DNA of 52,259 nt, from contig JBEBGV010000033.1 in assembly GCA_040081265.1 (NCBI GenBank), positions 1 through 52,259 of the forward strand. Direction: 5' to 3'. Positions 34,751 to 43,385 of the stretch are shown piece by piece (the first letter of the stretch is position 1; each line of letters begins with the position of its first letter). Made by a program: the position numbers and the translations under genes. Under the pieces are notes generated by a model. The model ran no database searches. It worked only from the letters and a program-made list of their open reading frames with translations, and was not told the origin of the DNA. This stretch comes from JBEBGV01 sp040081265. Its GTDB lineage: Bacteria; Acidobacteriota; Vicinamibacteria; Vicinamibacterales; UBA2999.

Positions 34751-35358
34751 TGAAGCTGTGCAGCGCGAACAATGAAGCGCTGAGGCGCGGTGCCAACGAA
34801 GCTGAACGGATAGCAGGTCACCAGGGTGATCATCGGACGAGTTGTGGGATCGAGCACCCACACATCCTCCGGATCCACTATCTGTGTATCCACCACCACA
34901 TAGTTGTAGGTGCCGCCGACCGTGCTCACGGTCACCACATCGTTGGTGCGGATGTCTCCGAGGCGCCGGAAGAAGGTATCGCGATGGGCTGCCAGCCCGG
35001 TGTTTCCGCCCTCACCGGGAAGGGCCGTGCCAGGAATGAAACCGACCGCGTGCTCGAGCGACCGTGCATCGCTGCCGGCGACGATGATCGAGGACATCCC
35101 CAGAGCAGGGATGCTGATGCGCCCGAACGCTTCGCCCAGGCGCGGCCGGCTGAACAAGGCACGTCGCACTTCGCCATCGGCAGGCGCAGTGATGAAAAGG
35201 CGGTCCAGCTCGCGGTGTGCAGCCTCCTGGTAGAAGTACGTCGCCAGCTGAGCGTAAGACCATGAACCCAGAAGAAGTACGGCAATTCCCAGCAGGAACC
35301 CCTGGAGCGCGAGCCATGGCCACGAGACCAATCGTGTGCGCCGGCGTTCAGCGACCAT
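34747..35358 (-). CDS. Class D sortase
   Basis: 203-residue membrane-anchored transpeptidase. An N-terminal helix (about 17-38, LALQGFLLGIAVLLLGSW) is followed by the sortase barrel with the full catalytic set: H125 in GLAAHRDTFF, C182 in TLVTCYPFSF and R194 in PQRFIVRA. TLVTC is the class D form. ATG 35358 is chosen because AGGGGA precedes it and it overlaps the VWA stop by 11 bp; GTG 35385 is possible. Sortases cleave LPXTG-type tails and join them to an amine. The gene two positions upstream in the same orientation encodes a protein with an LPQTA tail, its likely substrate. Confidence 0.93.
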   Translation of the reverse strand: MVAERRRTRLVSWPWLALQGFLLGIAVLLLGSWSYAQLATYFYQEAAHRELDRLFITAPADGEVRRALFSRPRLGEAFGRISIPALGMSSIIVAGSDARSLEHAVGFIPGTALPGEGGNTGLAAHRDTFFRRLGDIRTNDVVTVSTVGGTYNYVVVDTQIVDPEDVWVLDPTTRPMITLVTCYPFSFVGTAPQRFIVRAAQLH

Positions 35359-36304
35359 CGCCGTTGTCCCCTGTGACGTAGCCACGCCGGACCCGGGTAT
35401 TCAAACTCCCGCGCCCGGGCGACCGGGCCACGACCTTCACGTCGTGGAACTTCCGGGACGACCGCTCCGCCGGCACGTAGCCGATGCTGTAGCCACGGCG
35501 AATGTTGCCCGCGATGTCGGCGAAGCTTTGGATCACCTCTCGTTCGGTGTCTGACGAATACGCCACGCCTCCTGACAGCTCGGCGAGTCGACGCAGGGTC
35601 CCGGCGTCAGATGGGCCGCCAGAATCGAGGCGGTTGACGCTGGTGTAGACGATGGCATCGCTGGCCATGACCTTGTCGAACATGTCCTGGCGGGTATGTC
35701 GGCTGGCGTTGTCGTCGCCATCGGACAGCACGAGCAATACGCGCTTCTGGAGGCTGGAGGTGTCGAGATGGGCCAGCGCGTCAATGACCGCGTCGTAGAG
35801 GGCGGTGCGTCCGCCCGGCGGGTATGCCGCGAGAGACGCCAGCAACATCGGCGCACTCTGCGTGAAGGTCACCGCCGGAGGCAGCCCAAGACGGACGTGT
35901 TCGTTGAAGATCACTGTGAAGAGTTCGTCTTCCGGATGCCCGGCTTCTGCAAACGCTCGCGCACCAGCGACGACCATCGGCCTTCGGCCGATCATGCTGC
36001 TGCTGTTGTCGATGACCAGGCCGGCCGCGACCGGCACGTCGCCGCCAGCAAAGAAGGCGATGTCCTGGGGCCGACCGTCTTCGAACACCGTAAACGCGTC
36101 CTGCGGGAGATCGGGCACGGCGTCCGAGCGGCGATCCAATACGGTGACGTGGAGCACGACGAGATCCGCGCTTGCGCGAAACACTGGCGCGTTTGTGCCC
36201 GCGGGCTCCTGAAGTTCGCCGATCGCACGTGCGCTCACCACACCGGCCGCGGCAATCGCGGCGGCGGCGACAAACACGATGCGACGGAAGCCTTGTCGGT
36301 GCAC
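35348..36304 (-). CDS. VWFA-related (acidobacterial-type) secreted protein
   Basis: 318 residues with an N-terminal signal/anchor (RRIVFVAAAAIAAAGVVSA). An N-terminal segment with VVLHVTVLDRRSDAVPDLPQ and FTVFEDGRPQDIAFF is the hallmark of the acidobacterial VWFA-related family. A von Willebrand A domain follows with an intact MIDAS: D99-x-S101-x-S103 (DNSSSM), T167 (GGRTALYD) and D195 (SDGDDN). The C-terminal strand-rich part ends near RRGYSIGYVPAERSSRKFHDV. It has no LPXTG tail of its own. It is coupled to the sortase by an 11-bp overlap and lies between sortase and LPXTA gene; adhesion or scaffold use is inferred. Confidence 0.9.
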   Translation of the reverse strand: MHRQGFRRIVFVAAAAIAAAGVVSARAIGELQEPAGTNAPVFRASADLVVLHVTVLDRRSDAVPDLPQDAFTVFEDGRPQDIAFFAGGDVPVAAGLVIDNSSSMIGRRPMVVAGARAFAEAGHPEDELFTVIFNEHVRLGLPPAVTFTQSAPMLLASLAAYPPGGRTALYDAVIDALAHLDTSSLQKRVLLVLSDGDDNASRHTRQDMFDKVMASDAIVYTSVNRLDSGGPSDAGTLRRLAELSGGVAYSSDTEREVIQSFADIAGNIRRGYSIGYVPAERSSRKFHDVKVVARSPGRGSLNTRVRRGYVTGDNGDGR

Positions 36305-36320
36305 GTGTCGAGGTCTCGGC

Positions 36321-36360
36321 CAGCCTATGAAAGGCTGAAACCGCCGGGCGAACTCGGCGG
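36321..36360 (-). terminator. Tandem hairpins between the LPXTA gene and the VWA gene
   Basis: On the minus strand after the LPXTA stop come CCGCCG/CGGCGG (36341-36360, 8-base loop, followed by TTTC) and CAGCCT/AGGCTG (36321-36337, 5-base loop). They may attenuate read-through so that the substrate is made in excess over VWA protein and sortase. Inferred from structure only. Confidence 0.45.
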
Positions 36361-36382
36361 TCCCAGCGTTATTGTGGTGACC

Positions 36383-37129
36383 CTACGCGCGAAGCGTGCG
36401 AAGGCCCATTGCGGCGGCAAGTGCCAGCAGGCCGGCAAAGCCGATGAGCGGCCACGAGCTGGCCGTCTGCGGCAACGTCTCAGCAATTGCCTCCTGGCGC
36501 GGCGCCGGAACCGGAGCCGGCGTCGTCTGGCTCACCGGGTTCGGTTGCTGAACAGGCGCCTGGAGAACTGGCGCGGGAGCCTGGGCGGGTGCGACGGCAG
36601 CGCGAGCCTGTACCGATTCCGCCGCTGGCTGCGTCCGCGGTTCAAGTGGAGTCGCATTGCCACGGTCATCGATCGTGGCTACACGGTCGCCGTCTGCCGC
36701 CAGCACCGGTGCGTGTGTGCGAGCCGCGATCTTCAGCGCCTGGTCTTTGGGATAGATGAACTCCTTACCGATGCGTTCGCCCGGGTAATACCAGTACTGA
36801 ACGGCCGGGGTGGCGCCTTCGGCTGTCTCGCGGAACATCACCACCGTGTCGCTGGTGGCGTCAGGGCGTCGCGACTGCATGAAGAGAAACTGACCATGCA
36901 CCATCTTTTCATCGCGGCTCAACACCTGCACGACGTTGCGCCCTGGCGTGTCAGCGAGCCGAAACGTGTATTCGCCGGCGGGCAAGGTCATGCCCGGCAG
37001 CTCAACCGAATTACTGAAGGTGAGATAGGTCTTCTCGAGTGGATTGAGGTCCTGTGCCTGCGCAGGCAACGACCAGAATGCGAGTAGGGCCACCACCAGA
37101 ACGGCAGCCGCGGATGTGATGCGCTTCAT
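36383..37129 (-). CDS. LPXTA-tailed secreted protein, probable sortase substrate
   Basis: 248 residues from ATG 37129 (AGGAGA in the leader GGACAGGAGAC). Signal peptide MKRITSAAAVLVVALLAFWS ends at AQAQD. The mature N-terminal domain (about 27-150) reads EKTYLTFSNSVELPGMTLPA, then GEYTFRLADTPGRN and VQYWYYPGERIGKEFIYP, a beta-rich domain seen in secreted acidobacterial proteins. A Pro/Ala/Gln-rich spacer (about 170-215) follows. The C-terminus is a complete sorting signal: LPQTA at 219-223, a hydrophobic stretch (WPLIGFAGLLALAAAMG) and the basic end RTLRA. First gene of the sortase locus; its promoter should lie in 37130-37224. Confidence 0.9.
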   Translation of the reverse strand: MKRITSAAAVLVVALLAFWSLPAQAQDLNPLEKTYLTFSNSVELPGMTLPAGEYTFRLADTPGRNVVQVLSRDEKMVHGQFLFMQSRRPDATSDTVVMFRETAEGATPAVQYWYYPGERIGKEFIYPKDQALKIAARTHAPVLAADGDRVATIDDRGNATPLEPRTQPAAESVQARAAVAPAQAPAPVLQAPVQQPNPVSQTTPAPVPAPRQEAIAETLPQTASSWPLIGFAGLLALAAAMGLRTLRA

Positions 37130-37335
37130 TGCTAAGTCTCCTGTCCAACTATTGGTGGCTGGGCCGTAGTGCCTTCCCCATATGCAGCCACCAGTGCACA
37201 AGACGTGCCTTGGTGTGACTGGACGTGCCACACCGTGCAACTGTGCATGTGCTTGAAAAGACGGGTGATTTCGAAAGCGACTCAACGACGGTTCGCCCTC
37301 TGGTCCCCGGCAGGACTTCACCCGATAACCCCGTT

Positions 37336-39588
37336 ATGCACACTCTGACCCACGGCGAGACCTACCACCCCACGCCGTCGTTCCTCCGCCTGCCCCGCTG
37401 GCGCTGGGGCAAGCTCGCGGCGGTGCGGGCCGAGCTCGAAGAGGCTCGGGGAGAGCTCGCCAGGCTTGAACAGGAACTGGTCGTCCGGGACGCAGCCCGT
37501 CAAGACACGGCGAGCGCGCACGCGGCCGAGGTGCTGCTGCAGACGACGCGAGCGGACGCAAGGCTGGAGGACTCACGCCGACAGTGCGACGTGGCGTTGA
37601 GAGAACTGTCGGCCGCCACTCGAGCGGCGGCTGACGTCGCTGAGCAACATGCGACCACACTCGCGGCGATGCGGGTCGATCTCGACGCCGCCGAAGCCAG
37701 GGCTGCCCAGCTGGAGCAAGCGCTCCCGCTTCACGTCGAGGCGGTCCGTCGAGAGGCTGCTACGGCGCATGAGGCCGCGGTCTGGGCGCTCACCACACAT
37801 GCTGCCACCGAGCTCGACGCCGCCCGCCGCGATGCGGCGGACGCGCTCGCGGCGCAGGCCACCAGGCTGGAGGCGCAGGCTGCTGCACAGGTCGCGGCGG
37901 CGGTACGAACGTATCAGGGGGAAGCAGCGGACGCCCTCGCCGGCACCGTGAAGCAGCACAACGCGGCCATCGCAGCGGTGCGAGCCGAACTTGAAGACGT
38001 TGAAAAACGTCGCTCGCGCCTTGAGCTGGATCTGCCGGCTGCAGTGGACCTCGCCCGGCAGGAAGAGAAGGCCGCGCATGCGGCGCAGATGGCAGTGCTC
38101 GAAGAGCAGGCGGAAGCACGGCTGGCCTCAACGCGGCGCGATGCGGAGACGGCGCTCGCACTCCTCGCCGAGGAACTGGACGCGCGAGCCTCGACCCACC
38201 TCGAGACAACGCTGCGCACGGCGCGCGACGAAGCGGGACGTGCGGCGGCGGCGGTGGCTCAGCAGCATGCCGGCGAGCTCGGCGCGATGCGAGCCCAGCT
38301 CGAAGATGTCGAAAAGCGGCGCGCAACGCTCGAGCGCGATCTCCCTGTTCAGGTCGAGGCGGCGCGACGGGAGGCAGGCGCTGCGCATGCGAACGAACTG
38401 ACGGCATTGCGGGCACACGCGACTGCCCAGATTGAAGCCGCGGTGCGCGAGGCGCGCGAGGACGCTGCTCAGGCCGAGGCGAAGGCGGCGCGGCGGCACG
38501 TGGCCGCATTTGCGAAGCTTCGCGGTCAACGCGAAGAGACGGAGGCACGGGCGACGCGGCTCGAGCAGGACCTCAATATCGAACTCGTCCGCCGACGGGA
38601 AGCCGGCGTCGCACATGCAGCCGAACTTGCCGTACTACAGGCGCAGGCCGAGGCTCGAGTCGAGGCAGCCGTACGCGAGGCACGGGATGAGGCCGCACGC
38701 GCGGCCAGTGAGGTGGCACAGCAGCACGCGACATCTCTAGCGCTGATGCAGGTGGACCTCGACGCGTCCGAGGCTCGGCGCGTGCAGGGTGAGCGTGACA
38801 CCGGGCTCCAGGTCGAGGCCGCCCGTCGTGACGCCCATGCCGCGCACGCGACCGAGGTGGCTGCGCTGCGTACGCAGGCCACCGCCCAGGTCGAGGTGGC
38901 CATGCGCGAGGCTCACGACGAGGCCGCACGGGCCGCGGCAGAGGCGGAGCTTCGGCATGCCGAGGCGCTTGGGGCTCTGCGATACGAACTTGAAGATGCG
39001 GAGGCGAGGCGCATGCGGATCGAACAGGACCTGGCTCTTCACGTGGTGCTGCGTCGCGAGGCCAGCACGGCGCATGCGGCCGAGATTGCTGCCCTGCGCG
39101 CGCAAGCCGCCGCGCAGGTTGAGGCCGCCGAGAACCAGGCGCGGGAAGACGCGTCCCGCGCCGCGGCACATATGACCGCGCAGCACGCTCTTGCACTCGA
39201 GGCACTCCGTGCCGAACTCGAGCAGAGCGAGGCCAGGCTGGCCAAGCTCGAAGGTGACCTTCTGAGTGATATCGACGCGGTGCGTCGCGACGCCGAGGCC
39301 AGGCACTCGACAGCGGTTGCGGCGTTGAAGGCGCAGGCCGCCGCTCAGATCGAGAGCGCGGTGCGCGAGGCGCGTGAAGAGGCGGCCCGAGCCGTTGTCC
39401 ATCCGTCACGAGGCGAGGACGCCGAGCTCGACGACGAGCAGCTGGCCGCACTCATGGGGATCCCGGCTCTCCCGGTGCGCCAGGGATCGACCCTCGCTCA
39501 AATGGCCGTCGTCACCGGCGCCCTCATCGTGTCCGGGGCCGCCGGGTCTCTGGTAGGCTGGTCCGTGGCGGTCTGGGGCCTCCTCTAG
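37336..39588 (+). CDS. Coiled-coil protein with 77-residue repeats and C-terminal membrane helix
   Basis: About 750 residues if ATG 37336 (MHTLTHGETYHP) is the start; GTG 37225 is an alternative and neither has a good ribosome site. Nearly all of residues 30-690 are Ala/Glu/Arg-rich helix in diverged repeats of 77 residues (eleven heptads or seven hendecads), each with an ELEDxExRRxxLExDLxxxV block, a VEAARREAxxAHAxE block and a QxEAAVREARDEAARA block. There are about eight repeats. The C-terminus has DDEQLAALMGIPALPV and a hydrophobic segment (LAQMAVVTGALIVSGAAGS, then LVGWSVAVWGLL), so it is probably tail-anchored with a long cytoplasmic rod of some 90-100 nm. Family unknown. Confidence 0.8.
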   Translation: MHTLTHGETYHPTPSFLRLPRWRWGKLAAVRAELEEARGELARLEQELVVRDAARQDTASAHAAEVLLQTTRADARLEDSRRQCDVALRELSAATRAAADVAEQHATTLAAMRVDLDAAEARAAQLEQALPLHVEAVRREAATAHEAAVWALTTHAATELDAARRDAADALAAQATRLEAQAAAQVAAAVRTYQGEAADALAGTVKQHNAAIAAVRAELEDVEKRRSRLELDLPAAVDLARQEEKAAHAAQMAVLEEQAEARLASTRRDAETALALLAEELDARASTHLETTLRTARDEAGRAAAAVAQQHAGELGAMRAQLEDVEKRRATLERDLPVQVEAARREAGAAHANELTALRAHATAQIEAAVREAREDAAQAEAKAARRHVAAFAKLRGQREETEARATRLEQDLNIELVRRREAGVAHAAELAVLQAQAEARVEAAVREARDEAARAASEVAQQHATSLALMQVDLDASEARRVQGERDTGLQVEAARRDAHAAHATEVAALRTQATAQVEVAMREAHDEAARAAAEAELRHAEALGALRYELEDAEARRMRIEQDLALHVVLRREASTAHAAEIAALRAQAAAQVEAAENQAREDASRAAAHMTAQHALALEALRAELEQSEARLAKLEGDLLSDIDAVRRDAEARHSTAVAALKAQAAAQIESAVREAREEAARAVVHPSRGEDAELDDEQLAALMGIPALPVRQGSTLAQMAVVTGALIVSGAAGSLVGWSVAVWGLL

Positions 39589-39626
39589 CGATCACACGTG
39601 ACCGTGACTTCATACAAGGACGCGAC

Positions 39627-40664
39627 ATGAAACACCTCCTGATATCAACTCTCGCCCTCTGCGCGATGGTTGGCACTTCCCTCTTCGCCCAACAGGCGCC
39701 CGGGGGCGGGCGCGGCAACCAGCCGCCCTTTGTCAGACAGATTGAGCAGGTCACAGGTGACCTGTACAAGGTCGTCAGCGGGCCCGGTGTCGGCGCCGTG
39801 ACGGTTTTTCTGGTCACCCAGGACGGCATCATCCTCACCGATACGCTCAATCCCGAGTTTGCGGCGTGGCTGAAGGGTGAGCTGGCGACGCGCTTTCCGG
39901 GTAAGCCCGTGCGGTTCGTGATCGAAAGTCACTATCACTGGGACCACTCGCGCGGGGGCGGCATGTTCGCCGACACGGCGAAGTTCATCGGGCACCAGAA
40001 CATGGCCAGGAACCTTGACCTGCCGCTCAATCAGGCTCGTCCGCCGGGTGACACCGATGACGTCAACGGCGACGGCAAGATGACCCGCGAGGAAGCGCAG
40101 ACCGGCACGCGCGGCAACTTCGATCGCTTCGACGGCAACAGCGACGGCTTCCTCACCCGCGAAGAAATCAACGCCGACGTGCGTCGGCCGGACATCACGT
40201 TCGCCGACCGCTACTCCCTCGCGTCAGGGGGAAAGCGGGTCGAACTCCTCTGGGCGAAGAATCGCCACACGAGCGACCTGATCGACGTCTACTTCCCGGA
40301 TGAACGCGTCCTGTTTGCCGGCGATTACATCTGGGTCAACCGGCTGTGCTGCAATTTCGCGTTCGATCGCCGACCGATCACCACCTGGATCGCCTCCATC
40401 AAGGCCCTCGAACAGCTCGATTTCGACACCATCGTCAACAGCCACTACGTGGCTGGCACCAAGGCCGATCTCGTGAAGTTCCGGACGATGCTCGAGGATC
40501 TCTCCACCCAGGTGCAGGCCGGGATCAAGGCGGGCCGCAGCGTGGAAGAACTGCAGAAGACGGTCAAGCTCGATGCCTACAAGGACTTCGTCGGTTACCC
40601 CGATCAGGTGCCAGCGATCATCCAGTCGGCCTACACCAGCCTGACCAAGTACGCGGGTAACTGA
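39627..40664 (+). CDS. Secreted metallo-beta-lactamase-fold hydrolase with two inserted EF-hands
   Basis: 345 residues with a signal peptide (MKHLLISTLALCAMVGTSLF, then AQQ). Metal ligands of the fold: H102-x-H104-x-D106-H107 (SHYHWDH), H214 (KNRHTSD), D233 (FAGDYIW) and H273 (NSHYVAG). Between the HxHxDH motif and H214 lies an insert of about 50 residues with two perfect EF-hand loops: D145-x-N147-x-D149-G ... E156 and D169-x-N171-x-D173-G ... E180. The helices around them fit a calcium-binding pair close to the active site. The substrate is unknown; Ca2+ control of activity or stability is inferred. Confidence 0.9.
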   Translation: MKHLLISTLALCAMVGTSLFAQQAPGGGRGNQPPFVRQIEQVTGDLYKVVSGPGVGAVTVFLVTQDGIILTDTLNPEFAAWLKGELATRFPGKPVRFVIESHYHWDHSRGGGMFADTAKFIGHQNMARNLDLPLNQARPPGDTDDVNGDGKMTREEAQTGTRGNFDRFDGNSDGFLTREEINADVRRPDITFADRYSLASGGKRVELLWAKNRHTSDLIDVYFPDERVLFAGDYIWVNRLCCNFAFDRRPITTWIASIKALEQLDFDTIVNSHYVAGTKADLVKFRTMLEDLSTQVQAGIKAGRSVEELQKTVKLDAYKDFVGYPDQVPAIIQSAYTSLTKYAGN

Positions 40665-40768
40665 TCAGGCAGGGCCGGAACGTGCGCCCGTCTTTTTGGG
40701 TATGGACGGGGCTCGGAACGCGACGACGACACCGTCAGGTGGTTCCGGCGGTTTGACAAGAAATAGAC

Positions 40769-41533
40769 TCAGCGCGGCGACGACTCGAGGGGATGCAGGT
40801 CGGCGCTCACGCGCGCGACCTGTTCGGTCGTGACGACAATCGCCGACGACCACCGCTCATAGCCGGGCAGTTCGAGCCGAACGGCGCGCGACCCCACCGG
40901 GAGGCCGTCCAGGTTGAGCGGCGTTGTCCCAACGGGCTGGTTGTTCAGGTACACGCCAGCCCCGCGGGGATTGGATTCCACCACCAACGAGCTGCGATAG
41001 ACGCCATCGCCGACGGTGTTGCCGGCGGGGACGGCAGCCGGTCGCGCGGGGCGTGCGCTGCGAGCAACGGTACGCGGCGGTGGTATGCCAGCCACCGGAA
41101 CACTGCTTGGTGGAAGCGGGCCGCTGACTGCTGGTGGCGCGGGCATGCTGAGACTCAGCACGACTGCGGACGCGCCCACCACCACGCCAGCCACAAAGGC
41201 CACCAGGGTGGTCACGCGCATCATCGATCCCACCCGCTGCGCCCAGGCCGGAGTGACGGGCGACGCCGGAGCCTCGACCGCGGCATCAGACGAGGCCCCC
41301 TCAGTCGGGAACTCAAACATCTCGTTGAACGCCGTCGGCGGGGCGAGAGTCGGCGGTGCCGGCTGAGCCTCGCTGTCGGTGGCCGCAGGCTGCCCACCCG
41401 AGCGAAGGCTCACGCGGATGACGCTCGACTTGTCGAGCAGCCCCTTGTCCGCGCGAATCGAGATCGTGAGCTGGAGGTTCTGGAGATCCAGCACCGGGCC
41501 GCTGACCTGCCGGAGAAGAGTGCGCGGGCTCAC
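40769..41533 (-). CDS. PEGA-domain single-pass membrane protein
   Basis: 254 residues from GTG 41533 (GAGG upstream). The first 70 residues are cytoplasmic (DLQNLQLTISIRADKGLLD); an Ala/Pro-rich linker leads to one transmembrane helix near 108-130 (TTLVAFVAGVVVGASAVVLS). After a Pro/Arg linker comes a PEGA domain (about 178-245): SLVVESNPRGAGVYLNNQPV, GTTPLNLDGLPVG and LELPGYERWSSAIVV. PEGA domains are carried by cell-surface and regulatory proteins. It sits between two MBL genes but on the other strand. Confidence 0.84.
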   Translation of the reverse strand: MSPRTLLRQVSGPVLDLQNLQLTISIRADKGLLDKSSVIRVSLRSGGQPAATDSEAQPAPPTLAPPTAFNEMFEFPTEGASSDAAVEAPASPVTPAWAQRVGSMMRVTTLVAFVAGVVVGASAVVLSLSMPAPPAVSGPLPPSSVPVAGIPPPRTVARSARPARPAAVPAGNTVGDGVYRSSLVVESNPRGAGVYLNNQPVGTTPLNLDGLPVGSRAVRLELPGYERWSSAIVVTTEQVARVSADLHPLESSPR

Positions 41534-41780
41534 GAGGCCTCGACTATAAGTCCGGGGCGTGGGTCACGGATCGGCCAGCCATCTCCTTGGTGTGCAAGTT
41601 CTGGAACAGTGTGCAAAGGAGATTATTCGCATTGAAAAACGAATTTTTATGTTGAAAAAAAACACCGGCGTCTCACTCCTTAAACTGCCCTCCACGGTAA
41701 ACGGAACCTGCATCCAGCACGTATTTGCACGGTGGGATTCACTCCCTCTCATGACATATCAACGCAAGCTGGAGGCACGA
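41534..41780. other. AT-rich intergenic region before the second MBL gene
   Basis: Contains an unusually AT-rich patch for this genome (41620-41662, with runs of A and T), two direct copies of GTGTGCAA (41590-41597 and 41609-41616, 19 bp apart) and ATTCG/CGAAT arms. It probably holds the promoter of the MBL gene, but no clean -35/-10 pair can be assigned. The open frame crossing it in phase with the gene downstream has no coding character. Confidence 0.45.
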
Positions 41781-43283
41781 ATGCTGCTCAGAACGCTCAC
41801 CGGTGCCGCTGTCCTGGTCACCTTCATCGCAACAGGCGCCGCCGCGCAGAACGCGGGCGCGGTCGTCGCCGCGGCATCGAAGGCGATGGGCGCGGACACG
41901 CTCACCTCAATCACCTACTCGGGATCAGCGCGGAACGGGGCTTTCGGCCAGAGCAAGGCGCTCGGCGACCCGCTCGGCACGGTGAACAACACCCAGATCC
42001 CGACCTACACCCGGACCATCAATTTCGGGGCGGCGGCACAGCCGACCGACCTCGTTTCCCGTGCATTCGGGCCGACACAGCCGGCGCCGACCGCCGATAT
42101 CCCCGCGCCGATGCCCGGGCAGTTTCAGCAGAACATCACCGGAACGCAGGCGACCACGAACTTCGGCCAGGCCCTCAACATCCTGACCACGCCGTGGGGC
42201 TTCCTCAAGGCAGCGGCCGCGGCACCCAATGCCACCGTCCGTCAGGCCGGTGGACAGCAGGTCGTGTCATTCTCGCCGGCCGGCTTCATGTCGCCGTCAG
42301 GTCTTCCCTACACAGTGACCGGCTACATCGACAACCAGAACCACGTCGCCAAGGTTGAAACGCGCGTCGACAACGCGGTCGCTGGCGATGTCCTCACCGA
42401 GTTCGAGTACTCGAACTACGCGAACCGGGGCGGTGTGCAGGTGCCCGGCCGGATCGTCCAGAAGCAGTTTGGGCTGACGTCGTTCGAAGCGACGATCACG
42501 GCGGCAACGCCGAACCCGACCGGCCTGGTCGCACTGCTCACGCCCCCGCCAGCTCCGGCGCGTGCGGGTGGTCCTGGCGGTCCCGGTGGTCCCGGTGGCG
42601 CCCGCGCGGGCGGTCCGCCCCCGGCTCCTCCCGTTGAGATGATCGCGGCTGGCGTCTTCAAGATCGGCGGCGGCTACACCTCGCTCGCCATCGACATGGG
42701 CGACCACATCCTCGTCGCCGAGAGCGGTCAGAGCGAGGCGCGCGGCCTGGCGACGATGGCGGCGGCGAAGGCGGCGATCCCCGGCAAGCCGATCCGCTTC
42801 GTGACAAGCTCGCACGGTCACTTCGATCACGCCAGCGGCCTCCCCGCGGCCGTGGCCGAGGGCGCGACGATCCTGGTCCACCGCAACAGCGAACCGACGC
42901 TCGAGCGCTTCCTGACGGGCCCGCGCACGCTGGTCGGCGACAGCCTGTCGAAGGTGGCCAACCGCCGTACGAACGTCGTCGAGGGTGTGGGTGACCGCGA
43001 TGTGCGACGAGGGACCAACGGCCGGGTCGTCGAGCTGATCCACGTCCCGAACGAGCACACCGACAGCAACATCATTGTCTATTTGCCGGCCGACAAAATC
43101 ATTCACAGCGGCGACATCACGGCCAACAACCCGACGCCCGCCCAGGTGGGAGTCGTGAAGTCGTTTGTCGCGGTCGCCACCCGGCTTAACCTCGACTACG
43201 TCACCTGGATTCCGGTGCACGCGCCGAATCCCGACGCGCCGATGACCAAGGCAGACGTCACCCGCGCCGTCGCCGGTAACTAG
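41781..43283 (+). CDS. Secreted MBL-fold hydrolase with large N-terminal domain
   Basis: 500 residues from ATG 41781, which has GGAGG six bases upstream and a signal peptide (MLLRTLTGAAVLVTFIATGA, then AAQ). Residues about 25-255 are a beta-rich domain of the type seen in outer-membrane lipoprotein-sorting-like proteins (YTVTGYIDNQNHVAKVETRV, VLTEFEYSNYANRGGVQVPG). A Gly/Pro/Ala linker (about 255-285) leads to the metallo-beta-lactamase domain with HGHFDHASG, H at VHRNSE and IHVPNEHTD, and the metal Asp in IIHSGDI. Similar in gene order and style to 39627-40664 but without EF-hands. Substrate unknown. Confidence 0.86.
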   Translation: MLLRTLTGAAVLVTFIATGAAAQNAGAVVAAASKAMGADTLTSITYSGSARNGAFGQSKALGDPLGTVNNTQIPTYTRTINFGAAAQPTDLVSRAFGPTQPAPTADIPAPMPGQFQQNITGTQATTNFGQALNILTTPWGFLKAAAAAPNATVRQAGGQQVVSFSPAGFMSPSGLPYTVTGYIDNQNHVAKVETRVDNAVAGDVLTEFEYSNYANRGGVQVPGRIVQKQFGLTSFEATITAATPNPTGLVALLTPPPAPARAGGPGGPGGPGGARAGGPPPAPPVEMIAAGVFKIGGGYTSLAIDMGDHILVAESGQSEARGLATMAAAKAAIPGKPIRFVTSSHGHFDHASGLPAAVAEGATILVHRNSEPTLERFLTGPRTLVGDSLSKVANRRTNVVEGVGDRDVRRGTNGRVVELIHVPNEHTDSNIIVYLPADKIIHSGDITANNPTPAQVGVVKSFVAVATRLNLDYVTWIPVHAPNPDAPMTKADVTRAVAGN

Positions 43284-43302
43284 GAAACACCTCTGCACGT
43301 TC

Positions 43303-43334
43303 TCCGGGAATCCGTCCACGGACGGGTTCCCGGA
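43303..43334 (+). terminator. 14-bp terminator-like hairpin after the MBL gene
   Basis: Arms TCCGGGAATCCGTC (43303-43316) and GACGGGTTCCCGGA (43321-43334) pair fully with one G-U, around the loop CACG. It lies 20 bp beyond the MBL stop and is followed by ACCTTCC rather than a T-run. Confidence 0.65.
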
Positions 43335-43385
43335 ACCTTCCACTACGCTCACCCCTCTCGCGCCGCGGGTTACTATCGTCGTTGC

